A stretch of 64,000 nt of DNA from Thermatribacter sp048814795. GTDB taxonomy: Bacteria; Atribacterota; Atribacteria; Atribacterales; Thermatribacteraceae. The notes under the pieces were generated by a model. That model was given only the letters and a program-made list of their open reading frames with translations, was not told where the DNA came from and searched no databases. Location of the stretch: positions 1,426,001 through 1,490,000 of the forward strand of contig CP184673.1 in NCBI GenBank assembly GCA_048814795.1, written 5' to 3'. Shown here piece by piece: positions 35,990 through 44,839 of the stretch (position 1 is its first letter; every line of letters starts with the position of its first letter). Made by a program: the position numbers and the translations under genes.

Positions 35990-38139
35990 TCACCTCTTTC
36001 CTTGGTTGTGTCTTCCCCTTCCTTGGACTTTTCCCAGTATTGTGCCAGTTCCTTGACTAACCCTGCTAAATTATTACTAATTTTTATTTTAGGGTATTTT
36101 TCTTTTAGTTGATAGAGCCTGGTAACTATTTCCCCAGCTCTTTTATAATAATCTATTGCTTTTGTTTTTTCACCTCTTGAAGAATAAAAATCGCCTATGG
36201 ACTTAAAGGCCATGATTAAGCCTTCATAAGTGGTGGGGACTAAAGGAGCACTTTGAATAGCTTTTTCGAGATACGAGATGCCTGTTTCAAATTTACCCAT
36301 TTCGATATACAAGAAACCAAGGTACTGCGTATACTTGTAGTTTTGAGGAGCCAGACGATGAGCTTTTTGGGCTTCTTCAAAGCTTTTTGTTCTCAGGAAA
36401 GGTTGTTTCTGGTTGAGAAAGTAAGACCTAAGCGCATTGCTGTACAGGAAATGAGTTTCTGCGTTCCAGGGGTTGAAATTAAGCGATTTTTCAGCGAGTG
36501 AAGCAGCTTCCTTCCAGCGTTCTTTATTCAGGTAATACTCGGCTCGAATTGCATAGTTTGTGCTTTGAATCATCATGAAACACAAAATTAAAAGCAGTGC
36601 AGAAGCAATTGCAAAAAATGTAGTGGACATTATATTTGTTTTTAACTGGTGAACAGGTCTCTTTTTTTGGACTTTTTCTCCCTTGCTCTCTTTTTCAGAT
36701 ATTGCTAAACCCGCGAAAAACCACATAGTGAGTTGGAATGCTCCAAGAGAAAAATTAACGTCTATCAGGCTGTGTAAAAGACCCATGAGTAAAACACCCA
36801 AAATACCTCTTTGTAAAACTTGTTCTCTTTCGGATTCAGAGTTGGTGTACAGGACTTTTTTAAAAATAAATATGAATAATGCCAGAAAAAGAAGAAGCCC
36901 CATTATTCCAGATTCCACCAGGACCTGGGCGTAAAAATTGTGAGTGCTTTCTGTGAAGTAAGGAGCGGATTGAAACTTTAAGTAGAGAGCTTTCCAGGCT
37001 CCTCCTCCCCATCCGTTTAGTGGCCGGAGTGAAAATATTTTTAGAGCATCTCTGTAAAAAAGAAATCTTTCCGAAACGCTGTGGGTTCTCAGGTTTATGT
37101 CTTTTATGCGTTGAGTTAAATGCTTTGGAAGGAAATCGCTTTTTGTAGCTATCACGAATAGAACAATCAGTATTACTACCACTGTGGAGATCACTATGGT
37201 AAGTTTTTTTCGGTCTATGGCAACTTTTCTTTTTTGAAAAAGTTGAGTTATAAGTTCTCCGGAGATGGCAAAAATTATGCCGGCTGTTGAGAGGTAGCTA
37301 AAGAAAAGAGGATTTTTTTGGAAAAGCAGTTCTTCTCCTTTTGAAAGAAATGGTAAGAAGATAACAACGCTTGCCAGGCTATAGGTAAGCAAACGAGCAG
37401 CGTTTTGGGGTTGAAAAACAAAGAGTAAAAAGACCAGGCTGAGCGGAAAAGTCAAGTATCCGCCGCGTGAATAAGTAAAGAAAAAAGCTCCCAGAAGCAT
37501 AAAAGACGTAAAAAATCCCAGAGTACGCCAGGAAGGTTTTTCTTCAAGAAGAACAAAAGTTAAGATGGCGATATATCCCATGGTGAAATAGGCGCAGGCT
37601 GTATTTGGATACTGGAAAGAAGCGTTGAGCCGTCCACCGAGAAAGAGGTCCCGAAAACTCATTTTCAAGAAAGTACTCTGGGGATCTATCCAGCCCATTT
37701 GGTAAGAAAAACCTGTAACGGCAAGTATCAGGCCATTTATGCCAAAAAAGAGTAGAAAAAGTTTTTTCAAAAAAAAGGGTATTTGAAGCTTTCTTATAAA
37801 TAGGAACAGAAGAAGGTAGGTGGCATAGCTCAGAAATTCTTGAAAGGCCAAACCTTTATCAGCCGCGAGGGGAATGTTGATAAAGTACAACAGAACAAAA
37901 CCTGCGAATAACCACTCTGTGGTATCACCAAATCGAAACCATTCTTTTTTGTAAATACGCCACAGAAGCCAAATAAAGACAATGCCGTTTACTGCTACCA
38001 AAAAGGGATATTTTTCGTATTCAAAATATAGTCCCCGGTAATAAGGGGACAGGAGAACCAGGAAGAACAGGGCACTTACCAAAAAAGGTTCTCCACGGCT
38101 TGGGTTATAAGCATCTTTGGGGTAAGCGGTTTTGGACAT
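35986..38139 (-). CDS. O-antigen ligase-like polymerase with TPR domain
   Basis: A 717-residue integral membrane protein. About 12 membrane helices cover residues 15-530, with the Wzy_C/O-antigen-ligase signature near 360-400 (RPLNGWGGGAWKALYLKF...STHNFYAQVLVESGIMG). The C-terminal 180 residues hold tetratricopeptide repeats (HFLYSNALRSYF, YTQYLGFLYIEMGKFETGIS, GDFYSSRGEKTKAIDYYKRA). Such fusions polymerise or ligate surface glycans or glycosylate pilin-like proteins. The flanking TlpA lipoproteins make redox-linked envelope assembly possible, but that is inference. No glycosyltransferase cluster is adjacent. Confidence 0.88.
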   Translation of the reverse strand: MSKTAYPKDAYNPSRGEPFLVSALFFLVLLSPYYRGLYFEYEKYPFLVAVNGIVFIWLLWRIYKKEWFRFGDTTEWLFAGFVLLYFINIPLAADKGLAFQEFLSYATYLLLFLFIRKLQIPFFLKKLFLLFFGINGLILAVTGFSYQMGWIDPQSTFLKMSFRDLFLGGRLNASFQYPNTACAYFTMGYIAILTFVLLEEKPSWRTLGFFTSFMLLGAFFFTYSRGGYLTFPLSLVFLLFVFQPQNAARLLTYSLASVVIFLPFLSKGEELLFQKNPLFFSYLSTAGIIFAISGELITQLFQKRKVAIDRKKLTIVISTVVVILIVLFVIATKSDFLPKHLTQRIKDINLRTHSVSERFLFYRDALKIFSLRPLNGWGGGAWKALYLKFQSAPYFTESTHNFYAQVLVESGIMGLLLFLALFIFIFKKVLYTNSESEREQVLQRGILGVLLMGLLHSLIDVNFSLGAFQLTMWFFAGLAISEKESKGEKVQKKRPVHQLKTNIMSTTFFAIASALLLILCFMMIQSTNYAIRAEYYLNKERWKEAASLAEKSLNFNPWNAETHFLYSNALRSYFLNQKQPFLRTKSFEEAQKAHRLAPQNYKYTQYLGFLYIEMGKFETGISYLEKAIQSAPLVPTTYEGLIMAFKSIGDFYSSRGEKTKAIDYYKRAGEIVTRLYQLKEKYPKIKISNNLAGLVKELAQYWEKSKEGEDTTKERGD

Positions 38140-38146
38140 TAGATAA

Positions 38147-38650
38147 TCAAAGGATATTCAGAATTTTCTCTTCTAACTCTGTTTCGCTTATAAAACCTAC
38201 TTCTTCATCAACGATTTTGCCTTCTCGGTTTATAAAAAAGTTATGAGGAATATATTTAACGTCATAATCTTCGCTTACCTCTTCATTTTCGTCAACAAGA
38301 ATAGGATAAGTTATCTCGTAATTTTCAACAAAATTTCTCAAATCCCGAAGAGAAATGACATTTACTGCGACCCCAACTATGAGCAATCCAGCGCTTTTAT
38401 AAGTATTATACATTTTTACAAGGCCCGGTGTTTCTTCCCGACAGTGAGGGCAAGCGGTTGAAAAGAAGTAAAGTAGGATTGGTTGACCAAGATTTTCGCT
38501 TAAAGTGAAATATCCTCCCTCAAGCATGGGAAGTGTAAAGTCTTTAACCGGCTTTGTCTGGTCATTTGGTACTTGGTTTGATAAGCACCCAGAAAAGATA
38601 ATCAATAAAAGAAGCAGACTTACGATTTCAAAGAATTTTTTGAATTTCAT
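38147..38650 (-). CDS. TlpA/ResA-like thioredoxin-fold lipoprotein, second copy
   Basis: A 167-residue lipoprotein: signal peptide with lipobox FSGC (Cys22), then a thioredoxin fold with active site ACPHC near 66-70 and the cis-proline loop YIPHNFF near 135. It begins the three-gene unit, only 7 bp before the O-antigen-ligase-like gene. It is diverged from the other TlpA-like protein (CPHC versus CSHC), so the pair is not a recent duplication. Confidence 0.92.
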   Translation of the reverse strand: MKFKKFFEIVSLLLLLIIFSGCLSNQVPNDQTKPVKDFTLPMLEGGYFTLSENLGQPILLYFFSTACPHCREETPGLVKMYNTYKSAGLLIVGVAVNVISLRDLRNFVENYEITYPILVDENEEVSEDYDVKYIPHNFFINREGKIVDEEVGFISETELEEKILNIL

Positions 38651-38701
38651 GACTTTGTGACTCCTTTCTATGTTTTATACGAAAGTATCGCGGACACGGT
38701 T

Positions 38702-39976
38702 TCAAGATTGAAGAGGTATTCCCTTCATCCATTCCCCTTCCATTCCGATAAGTTTTACTTTGATTATTTTTCCAACTTGCTCTTCCCGGATATTTTCACA
38801 CTTAACTGGAACATAATTTTCTGAATAACCTCTACCCATTTGCTTTCGCTGATCATGGCTTTCTATCAATACGCTTACTGTCTGGTTTATTAGAAGCTTG
38901 TAAAACTTTTCTCTTGAACGATCGGCTTCTGCGCGCAACACCTTTTCTCTCTCTCGTTTTACTTCAGCGGACACCCCTTCCTGCTTTTCCAGCTTCGTGG
39001 CTTCGGTATGAGGACGGGGAGAAAAAGGGAAAATATGCATCCTCAAGAAGAGCATTTTTTTGCAAAACTCAAGGGTTTCCATAAATTTCTCTTCAGTTTC
39101 CCCAGGAAAACCAACTATAATATCGGTAGTGATTCCTGCCAAAGGCTTGAAGGACCTTGCGGTTGCTACCAGTTCCTCAAAGAACTCTTTGCTGTAGTCG
39201 CGTTTCATTTTTTTGAGGATTTCGTTGCTACCGCTTTGCAGAGGCAGGTGAAGATGGGGACATACTCTTTCTCCAAAAGAGAAATAATCCTTTAAGAATT
39301 CTTTGCTTATAGTAAAGGGCTCGAGTGAGCTAAGTCTGATGCGTGTTGATTGTGTGTTTTTGAGTATGGCTTCAATGAGCTTTAAAAGATTCTCCCCCCT
39401 TTCTTTTCCGTAATACCCCAGGTTTATTCCACTTAGCACAATTTCCCTGGTTCCTTTCTGTTCAAGATCTCTAATTTCCGACACGATTTCGCAAATTTCT
39501 CTGCTTTTTACCCTTCCCCTCAGATGTGGCACAATGCAGTAAGAACAGAAGTGTTCGCAACCATCTTCCACTTTTATCCATACACGAGAGCGTTTGGTAT
39601 CTGGAACCCCAGTGCTTTTAATCTCAAGACCGAAATTTTTCTGCAGGTAATCAAAAACCTCTTCTTCCTTTCTTACAGAAGGCAGGAAAGCTACCCTTTC
39701 ACTGCGGAGAAACACACAACCTTCAAGATGAATTTTCCGGGAGTAACACCCGGTTACCAGAACCACAGCATTAGGATTCGTGCGCAGAGCTCTGTTTATA
39801 AACTGCCTGGATTTTCTCTCTGCTTCTCTGGTTACTGCACAGGTATTAATAATGTATATATCAGCTTTTTCCTCAAAACGCGTTTGGTATAGCGTGCTTT
39901 CAGAGAGTGAGCTTGCTATAATGTCGCTCTCAGATTGATTTACTTTACAACCCAGAGTCTTGATGGCAAATCTCAT
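38702..39976 (-). CDS. mtaB: tRNA t6A methylthiotransferase
   Basis: Converts t6A at position 37 of tRNAs reading ANN codons to ms2t6A. About 424 residues with the three domains of the family: an N-terminal UPF0004 domain with cysteines in TLGCKVNQSESD, INTCAVTREAERKSR and VTGCYSR; the radical SAM domain with GCEHFCSYC; and a C-terminal TRAM domain (from about 365). The GCKVNQ signature favours MtaB over MiaB or RimO. I begin at ATG 39976 (MRFAIKTLGCK); six more codons upstream are possible. It overlaps rsmE by about 30 bp. Confidence 0.94.
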   Translation of the reverse strand: MRFAIKTLGCKVNQSESDIIASSLSESTLYQTRFEEKADIYIINTCAVTREAERKSRQFINRALRTNPNAVVLVTGCYSRKIHLEGCVFLRSERVAFLPSVRKEEEVFDYLQKNFGLEIKSTGVPDTKRSRVWIKVEDGCEHFCSYCIVPHLRGRVKSREICEIVSEIRDLEQKGTREIVLSGINLGYYGKERGENLLKLIEAILKNTQSTRIRLSSLEPFTISKEFLKDYFSFGERVCPHLHLPLQSGSNEILKKMKRDYSKEFFEELVATARSFKPLAGITTDIIVGFPGETEEKFMETLEFCKKMLFLRMHIFPFSPRPHTEATKLEKQEGVSAEVKREREKVLRAEADRSREKFYKLLINQTVSVLIESHDQRKQMGRGYSENYVPVKCENIREEQVGKIIKVKLIGMEGEWMKGIPLQS

Positions 39977-40730
39977 ACGAGTAAATGTTCTCAAAATACG
40001 ATTTTATGACTGATAATCCAAAGACTGCTGCTGTTTCGCTTCTTAAAACTGTTCTGGAAAGCAAAACAGGAACACAGTCTATTTTAACAAAATTTTCTTT
40101 TTCTGTTTCCGAAAAATCTCCTTCTGGTCCTATCAGAAGAAACACGTTTTGGATTTTGCTGAATCTTTGAAGGGGCTGGCTTAGGCACTCAAATAGCGTT
40201 TTTTGAGCTTTTGGATCAGCAAGAAGCTTTATTCCCGCAATAGATTCGAGTTTGCGGATCGCTTTTTGGGTGTCACGAAGGAAGCCTATTGTTGGCAGAA
40301 AGGGATGTCCCGACTGTTTGCAGGCTGAAAGTGCGATTCTTCTCCATCTTTTGAAATTACTTTTTGAGACCGTTTTTTTAAGAGAATGTGTGGTTGGAAA
40401 AAAATAGATATGGGAAATCCCTATTTCCGTTGCCTTTTCTACTAACCAGTCTGTTCGAGAAGTGCTTTTGAGTAAAGCTTGAAAAAGCTGCAATTTGGGA
40501 TGCAGTGAACAGCCAATATTTTTCTTTACTGGTCCTTCTGTTCTTATTCTGGCCCTTTTTCTATCATAAGCTTCAAGGTAGGCCTTACAAAAGGAACCTC
40601 GTCCGTTCCACAACGTAAACTCTTCGCCAACTTTTATTCTATTTGCCAAGAGATGTTTGGTTTCTTCTTCGGATAGAAAAACTCTTTCTTTGCGATTGGT
40701 TAGGAAGGGGTAGAAAAAGAATCTACTCAT
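39945..40730 (-). CDS. rsmE: 16S rRNA (uracil1498-N3)-methyltransferase
   Basis: SPOUT-class methyltransferase acting on U1498 in the ribosomal decoding centre. The 261-residue protein has the PUA-like N-terminus (FLTNRKERVFLSEEETKHLL), the family's TDWLVEKATEIGISHIYFF, and the SAM-binding knot with LLIGPEGDFSETEKENF and LLSRTVLRSETAAVFGL. In many bacteria it lies next to dnaJ and prmA; here it starts 10 bp after the dnaJ stop and overlaps mtaB. No prmA is present. Confidence 0.96.
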   Translation of the reverse strand: MSRFFFYPFLTNRKERVFLSEEETKHLLANRIKVGEEFTLWNGRGSFCKAYLEAYDRKRARIRTEGPVKKNIGCSLHPKLQLFQALLKSTSRTDWLVEKATEIGISHIYFFPTTHSLKKTVSKSNFKRWRRIALSACKQSGHPFLPTIGFLRDTQKAIRKLESIAGIKLLADPKAQKTLFECLSQPLQRFSKIQNVFLLIGPEGDFSETEKENFVKIDCVPVLLSRTVLRSETAAVFGLSVIKSYFENIYSYEICHQDSGL

Positions 40731-40740
40731 CTTTAGTTTT

Positions 40741-41910
40741 TTAGCTTTCGGGATGAGTGAATGCTTCTTTTAGCTTTTCAAAGAGGCTTCCATTTTTTCT
40801 TTTTTGATGGCCGTTACTTCTGTTAGAATTTCTGGAGGGACTTTCTATTTCCTTAAGTTGTTCGAGAATTGCCCGGTGCTCTGGTGATAGAACCTTGGGA
40901 ATTTTTAGTTTCAACTTAACAAACTGGTCTCCTCTGGCACCGGAGCGAGTGTCTACTACTCCCTTTCCCTTAATCCTCAAGAGCGCTTCAGGATCTGTAC
41001 CTGGTGGGATATGTAGCTTTTCAATGCCGTATAGAGTAGGCACCTCTATTTCATCGCCCAGGACCAGTTGAGGATAAGCGAGCTCGATGGTACAATACAG
41101 ATCCTTTCCTTTTCTTTCCAGAAAACGGTGTGGTTTAACCTTTATATAGATGTAGAGATCTCCCGGAGGACCTCCATTTTCTCCTGCTTCTCCTTCTCCA
41201 GCTATTCGCAAACGATATCCAGTGTCCACTCCTGGGGGTACTTTTACTTTTACTTTTCTGAGCCTACGTACTTTTCCTCGCCCGTGACAGCTTTTGCAGG
41301 TATCTTCTGGTATCCAGCCTTTTCCTCCACAGTAAGTGCAGGTTCTTGAAGTAACTACCGTGCCAAAAAAGGAAGTTTGAGTATGACGTATTTCACCTCT
41401 TCCATGGCAGTGGTGACAGGTGGTTTTTTGCTTGCCACCAATACCCTTGCATTCCGGACATTCTTCCCAGCGTTCGAAGGATACTTCTTTCTCAGTGCCG
41501 AAAGCGGCTTCCTCAAATTCAAGGTTTATTTCTAAGGTAACACTTTCTCCTTTGCGGGGTTGGGTTCTTGTGCGTGAGCGTTTAGCTCCTCGAGTACCTC
41601 CAAAAAACATGTCAAAGAGGTCGCCGAAACTTCCAAAATCCTCAAAAGGATTAAAGTCAAAATCACTGTATTCTGTTTGATAGTTATTTCCAAAAGCAGC
41701 GTGACCAAAGCGGTCATATTGAGCTCTTTTCTGGGGATCCGAAAGAATCTGATAAGCTTCGTTTATCTCCTTGAACCTTTCAGCTGCTTCTTTATTATTG
41801 GGATTGACGTCAGGGTGAAATTGCCTCGCCAGCCGCCGATAAGCTCGTTTTATTTCTTCTTGTGATGCATTGCGATTTACTCCAAGCACTTCATAGTAAT
41901 CTTTCTTCAT
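40741..41910 (-). CDS. dnaJ: Chaperone DnaJ (Hsp40)
   Basis: Co-chaperone that delivers unfolded clients to DnaK and stimulates its ATPase. About 389 residues: the J domain (KKDYYEVLGVNRNASQEEIK, with HPD in FHPDVNPN), a Gly/Phe-rich linker (DFDFNPFEDFGSFGDLFDMF), the zinc domain with four CxxCxGxG-like repeats between about 145 and 215, and the C-terminal peptide-binding domains. The ATG at 41910 follows GGTGG; nine upstream codons are probably not translated. It is separated from dnaK by a strong terminator, so it likely has its own promoter as well. Confidence 0.97.
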   Translation of the reverse strand: MKKDYYEVLGVNRNASQEEIKRAYRRLARQFHPDVNPNNKEAAERFKEINEAYQILSDPQKRAQYDRFGHAAFGNNYQTEYSDFDFNPFEDFGSFGDLFDMFFGGTRGAKRSRTRTQPRKGESVTLEINLEFEEAAFGTEKEVSFERWEECPECKGIGGKQKTTCHHCHGRGEIRHTQTSFFGTVVTSRTCTYCGGKGWIPEDTCKSCHGRGKVRRLRKVKVKVPPGVDTGYRLRIAGEGEAGENGGPPGDLYIYIKVKPHRFLERKGKDLYCTIELAYPQLVLGDEIEVPTLYGIEKLHIPPGTDPEALLRIKGKGVVDTRSGARGDQFVKLKLKIPKVLSPEHRAILEQLKEIESPSRNSNRSNGHQKRKNGSLFEKLKEAFTHPES

Positions 41911-42004
41911 GGTCTTATTTCCACCTTTTGCTTTCAAAGCTCAAAAACCCTGACAATAGTATACACTATAAAGGCCTGATCGAGGTGAAACCAGGTTGAG
42001 ATTC

Positions 42005-42044
42005 AAAATGCCTCTCTCTGGGGTACCCCAGAGAGAGGCATTTT
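42005..42044. terminator. Perfect palindromic terminator between dnaK and dnaJ
   Basis: A 40 bp perfect palindrome centred on GTAC (arms AAAATGCCTCTCTCTGGGGT and its reverse complement). The AAAA/TTTT ends give a T run on the minus strand, so it would stop or reduce transcription from dnaK into dnaJ. Confidence 0.9.
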
Positions 42045-42056
42045 GTGTTTTATTTA

Positions 42057-43964
42057 TTATTTGCCTTCGTCGTCTACGACTTTATAGTCTGCATCAACAA
42101 CGTCTTCTTGAGAGGATTTAGTACTTTCTTCCTGCTGCCCTCCACCTGCAGCACCTTGAGCCGTCTGTTGATAAAGCTCTTGAGCCATTACATGGGAGGC
42201 ACTCTGCAGTTCTTCCATTTTCCTTCGTATTTCAGCTATGTCTTCACTTTTCACGGCTTCTTTTAAAGCAGAGAGAGCTTTTTCCACTCTTTCTTTGGTA
42301 CTGCTTGAGAGTTTGTCGCCAGAATCGCGTAGCGTTTTTTCAGTAGTGTATATAAGGTTATCTGCCTGATTTCTAAGTTCCGCTTCTTCTCGTTTTCTGC
42401 GATCTTCCTCCGCATGCATTTCAGCTTCTTTAATCATACGGTCTATGTCTTCCTTGGTTAGTCCGCTTGAAGCCTTGATGGTTATAGCCTGTTGTTTTCC
42501 TGTAGCTAAGTCTTTGGCTGAGACATGGAGAATACCATCTGCGTCTATGTCAAACTTTACTTCGATCTGAGGCACACCGCGTGGAGCTGGCGGAATACCA
42601 GTTAACTGGAAGCGTCCTAAAGAATAGTTGTCTTTAGCCATAGGACGTTCGCCCTGGAGAACATGAATTTCTACTGTGGTCTGATTATCGGCAGCAGTTG
42701 TAAAGATCTGGCTTTTGGAGACTGGAATGGTTGTGTTGCGTTCTATGATCTTGGTGAAAACTCCTCCCAGGGTTTCAATTCCCAGCGAAAGGGGTGTTAC
42801 ATCGAGGAGCAAGACGTCCTTAACTTCTCCTTTCAAGACGCCTCCTTGTATGGCTGCACCCATAGCCACGACTTCATCAGGGTTGATACCTCTGCGAGGT
42901 TCTTTCTTGAATATTTTTTCCACAATCTCCTGTACCTTAGGCATTCTGGTCATTCCACCCACCAGAATAACCGCATCAATATCCTCTGGTTTGAGACCAG
43001 CGTCTTGCAGGGCTTTTTCGCAAGGACCGATAGTCCTTTCAATCAGGTCGATGGTTAACTGTTCAAGTTTTGCGCGAGTTAAGGTCATCACCAGGTGTTT
43101 TGGACCGCTTGCATCCGCAGTAATGAAAGGAAGATTGATTTCGGTTTCCAGAGCAGTTGAGAGTTCGCACTTTGCTTTTTCTGCTGCTTCTTTGAGACGC
43201 TGCAAAGCCATCTGATCATTGCGTAGGTCTATACCCTGGTCCTTTTTGAATTCGTCGATTATATAATCCATTATTCTGCGATCAAAGTCGTCTCCTCCCA
43301 GGAAAGTATCACCAGAGGTTGCTTTTACTTCAAACACTCCATCTCCGATCTCCAGTATCGATATGTCAAAAGTTCCGCCCCCCAGATCGTACACAGCGAC
43401 AACTTCTTCTTTCCCTTTACCAAGTCCATAAGCTAAAGCTGCTGCTGTAGGTTCATTGATAATTCGTTTTACTTCTAATCCAGCTATTTTACCTGCGTCT
43501 TTGGTGGCCTGTCTCTGGCTATCATTAAAGTAAGCAGGAACAGTGATAACTGCTTCAGTTATTTTTTCACCCAGATATTCTTCAGCATCTTCTTTAAGTT
43601 TCCGCAATATCATTGCAGAAATCTCGGGAGGAGTGTAAATCTTTTCTCCAATTTTTACGCAGGCTTCGCCATGTTTGCCGGGGACGATTTCATAGGGTAG
43701 CACCTTGCGCGCCTTTTGAACTTCGGGATCTTCAAAGCGCCTTCCCATTAGGCGTTTAATCGAAAATACTGTATTTTTGGGGTTAGTTATAGCTTGTCTT
43801 TTGGCGAGTTGTCCTACCAGGATTTCCCCTTTTTTAGTCCAGGCGACAACCGAAGGAGTTAGCCTTGAGCCCTCCTTATTGGGAATAATAGTAGGTTGTC
43901 CTCCCTCAAGGTAAGCAACTACCGAGTTGGTGGTTCCCAGGTCTATGCCTATTACTTTGGCCAT
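42057..43964 (-). CDS. dnaK: Chaperone DnaK (Hsp70)
   Basis: ATP-dependent chaperone of 635 residues. It starts with the canonical KVIGIDLGTTNSVVAYLEGG; the second signature is VYDLGGGTFDISILEIGDG near 192 and the third VILVGGMTRMPKVQ near 335. The substrate domain follows from about 385 (LLLDVTPLSLGIETLGGV), and the C-terminus has an acidic tail (QEDVVDADYKVVDDEGK). It follows grpE by 31 bp in the grpE-dnaK order. No CIRCE element is visible, so HrcA control is not evident. Confidence 0.98.
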   Translation of the reverse strand: MAKVIGIDLGTTNSVVAYLEGGQPTIIPNKEGSRLTPSVVAWTKKGEILVGQLAKRQAITNPKNTVFSIKRLMGRRFEDPEVQKARKVLPYEIVPGKHGEACVKIGEKIYTPPEISAMILRKLKEDAEEYLGEKITEAVITVPAYFNDSQRQATKDAGKIAGLEVKRIINEPTAAALAYGLGKGKEEVVAVYDLGGGTFDISILEIGDGVFEVKATSGDTFLGGDDFDRRIMDYIIDEFKKDQGIDLRNDQMALQRLKEAAEKAKCELSTALETEINLPFITADASGPKHLVMTLTRAKLEQLTIDLIERTIGPCEKALQDAGLKPEDIDAVILVGGMTRMPKVQEIVEKIFKKEPRRGINPDEVVAMGAAIQGGVLKGEVKDVLLLDVTPLSLGIETLGGVFTKIIERNTTIPVSKSQIFTTAADNQTTVEIHVLQGERPMAKDNYSLGRFQLTGIPPAPRGVPQIEVKFDIDADGILHVSAKDLATGKQQAITIKASSGLTKEDIDRMIKEAEMHAEEDRRKREEAELRNQADNLIYTTEKTLRDSGDKLSSSTKERVEKALSALKEAVKSEDIAEIRRKMEELQSASHVMAQELYQQTAQGAAGGGQQEESTKSSQEDVVDADYKVVDDEGK

Positions 43965-43995
43965 TTTTCATTACCTCCTTCTTTAACTTCTTTTT

Positions 43996-44577
43996 TTATG
44001 CGAATTTGTCTTCAGAAATTCGATTTACTTTAACCTGAGCAGGTCTCAGGACTTCTTCGTTCATTAAATAACCCTTTCTTATTTCTTCAACTATTTCATA
44101 GTCTTCGCGATTTTTATCGGAAACCGTGGCTACTGCTTCGTGATATTTGGGATCAAACTTTTTACCGATACTCTCGATTTGTTTTACCCCTTCTTTTTCA
44201 AGTATTGTTAGGAATTTCCGGTAGATAAGTTCAAATCCCTCTATTATAGCTCCGGTTTCACCATGTTTTTTGCTTTCCACAAGAGCTCTCTCTATATCAT
44301 CGAGTATCGGCAAAAGCTTTATGATAAGATCCCGATTTGCCGTTTTTAAAAAGTTTTGTCGGTAAATCATTTCCCTTTTTCTGAAATTATCGAATTCAGC
44401 CTTGACTCTTTTCAGGTCGTTTAGATAATCCTTGGCCAATTTTTCTTTTTCTTCAGCTATCTTCTTTTGCTCTTCGAGAGAAGCTTTCAACCTTTCTACT
44501 TCTTCTTGAGAAACTTTTTCTTTAGGAGGACTTTCTGCTTGGTTCTGTTTGAGAGCTTCTTCCATTTTTTCAGACAT
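43996..44577 (-). CDS. grpE: Nucleotide exchange factor GrpE
   Basis: Releases ADP from DnaK. About 193 residues: a charged N-terminal tail, a long coiled coil (from residue 25, KEKVSQEEVERLKASLEEQK), and the C-terminal head with RDLIIKLLPILDDIERAL, EGFELIYRKFLTILEKEG and the family signature FDPKYHEAVATV near 150. The start at ATG 44577 follows GGCGGTGAG; an open frame continuing to 44676 overlaps the promoter and is not translated. Confidence 0.96.
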   Translation of the reverse strand: MSEKMEEALKQNQAESPPKEKVSQEEVERLKASLEEQKKIAEEKEKLAKDYLNDLKRVKAEFDNFRKREMIYRQNFLKTANRDLIIKLLPILDDIERALVESKKHGETGAIIEGFELIYRKFLTILEKEGVKQIESIGKKFDPKYHEAVATVSDKNREDYEIVEEIRKGYLMNEEVLRPAQVKVNRISEDKFA

Positions 44578-44647
44578 TTTCTCACCGCCTTTCTGCTTTA
44601 GATTACTGGCTTTTATTGACCAAATTTTACCTTTCGTTGCAAGCAGA

Positions 44648-44676
44648 ATTAAACCACTTTTTGGGGTATTTGTCAA
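44648..44676 (-). promoter_or_regulatory. Strong sigma-70-type promoter of grpE-dnaK
   Basis: On the minus strand TTGACA (44671-44676) and TTTAAT (44648-44653) are exactly 17 bp apart, about 70 bp before the grpE start. A second TTGACC lies 12 bp further upstream. No inverted repeat of the CIRCE type overlaps it. Confidence 0.82.
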
Positions 44677-44839
44677 GTAAGGTCAATAAATTTAAGCGGG
44701 CATAATCCATAATCATTGTTCTTGAGTGAGGAAGCATGCGTTTTTAGAGGTTTTTAAAAGTTTAGACAGGTTTGCAAAAAGATTTAGTTTCTAACTTTCA
44801 ATCCCCTCCTTGCTGTCTTTATTTTTGGGTTTTAGATGA

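Noticed and set aside
43996..44700. CIRCE element for HrcA control of grpE-dnaK
   Set aside because: No TTAGCACTC...GAGTGCTAA inverted repeat is visible upstream of grpE, dnaK or dnaJ; only a standard promoter is seen.
44578..44839. Small gene between the Lon-like protease gene and grpE
   Set aside because: Only short frames without ribosome sites; the segment holds the grpE promoter and the grpE leader.
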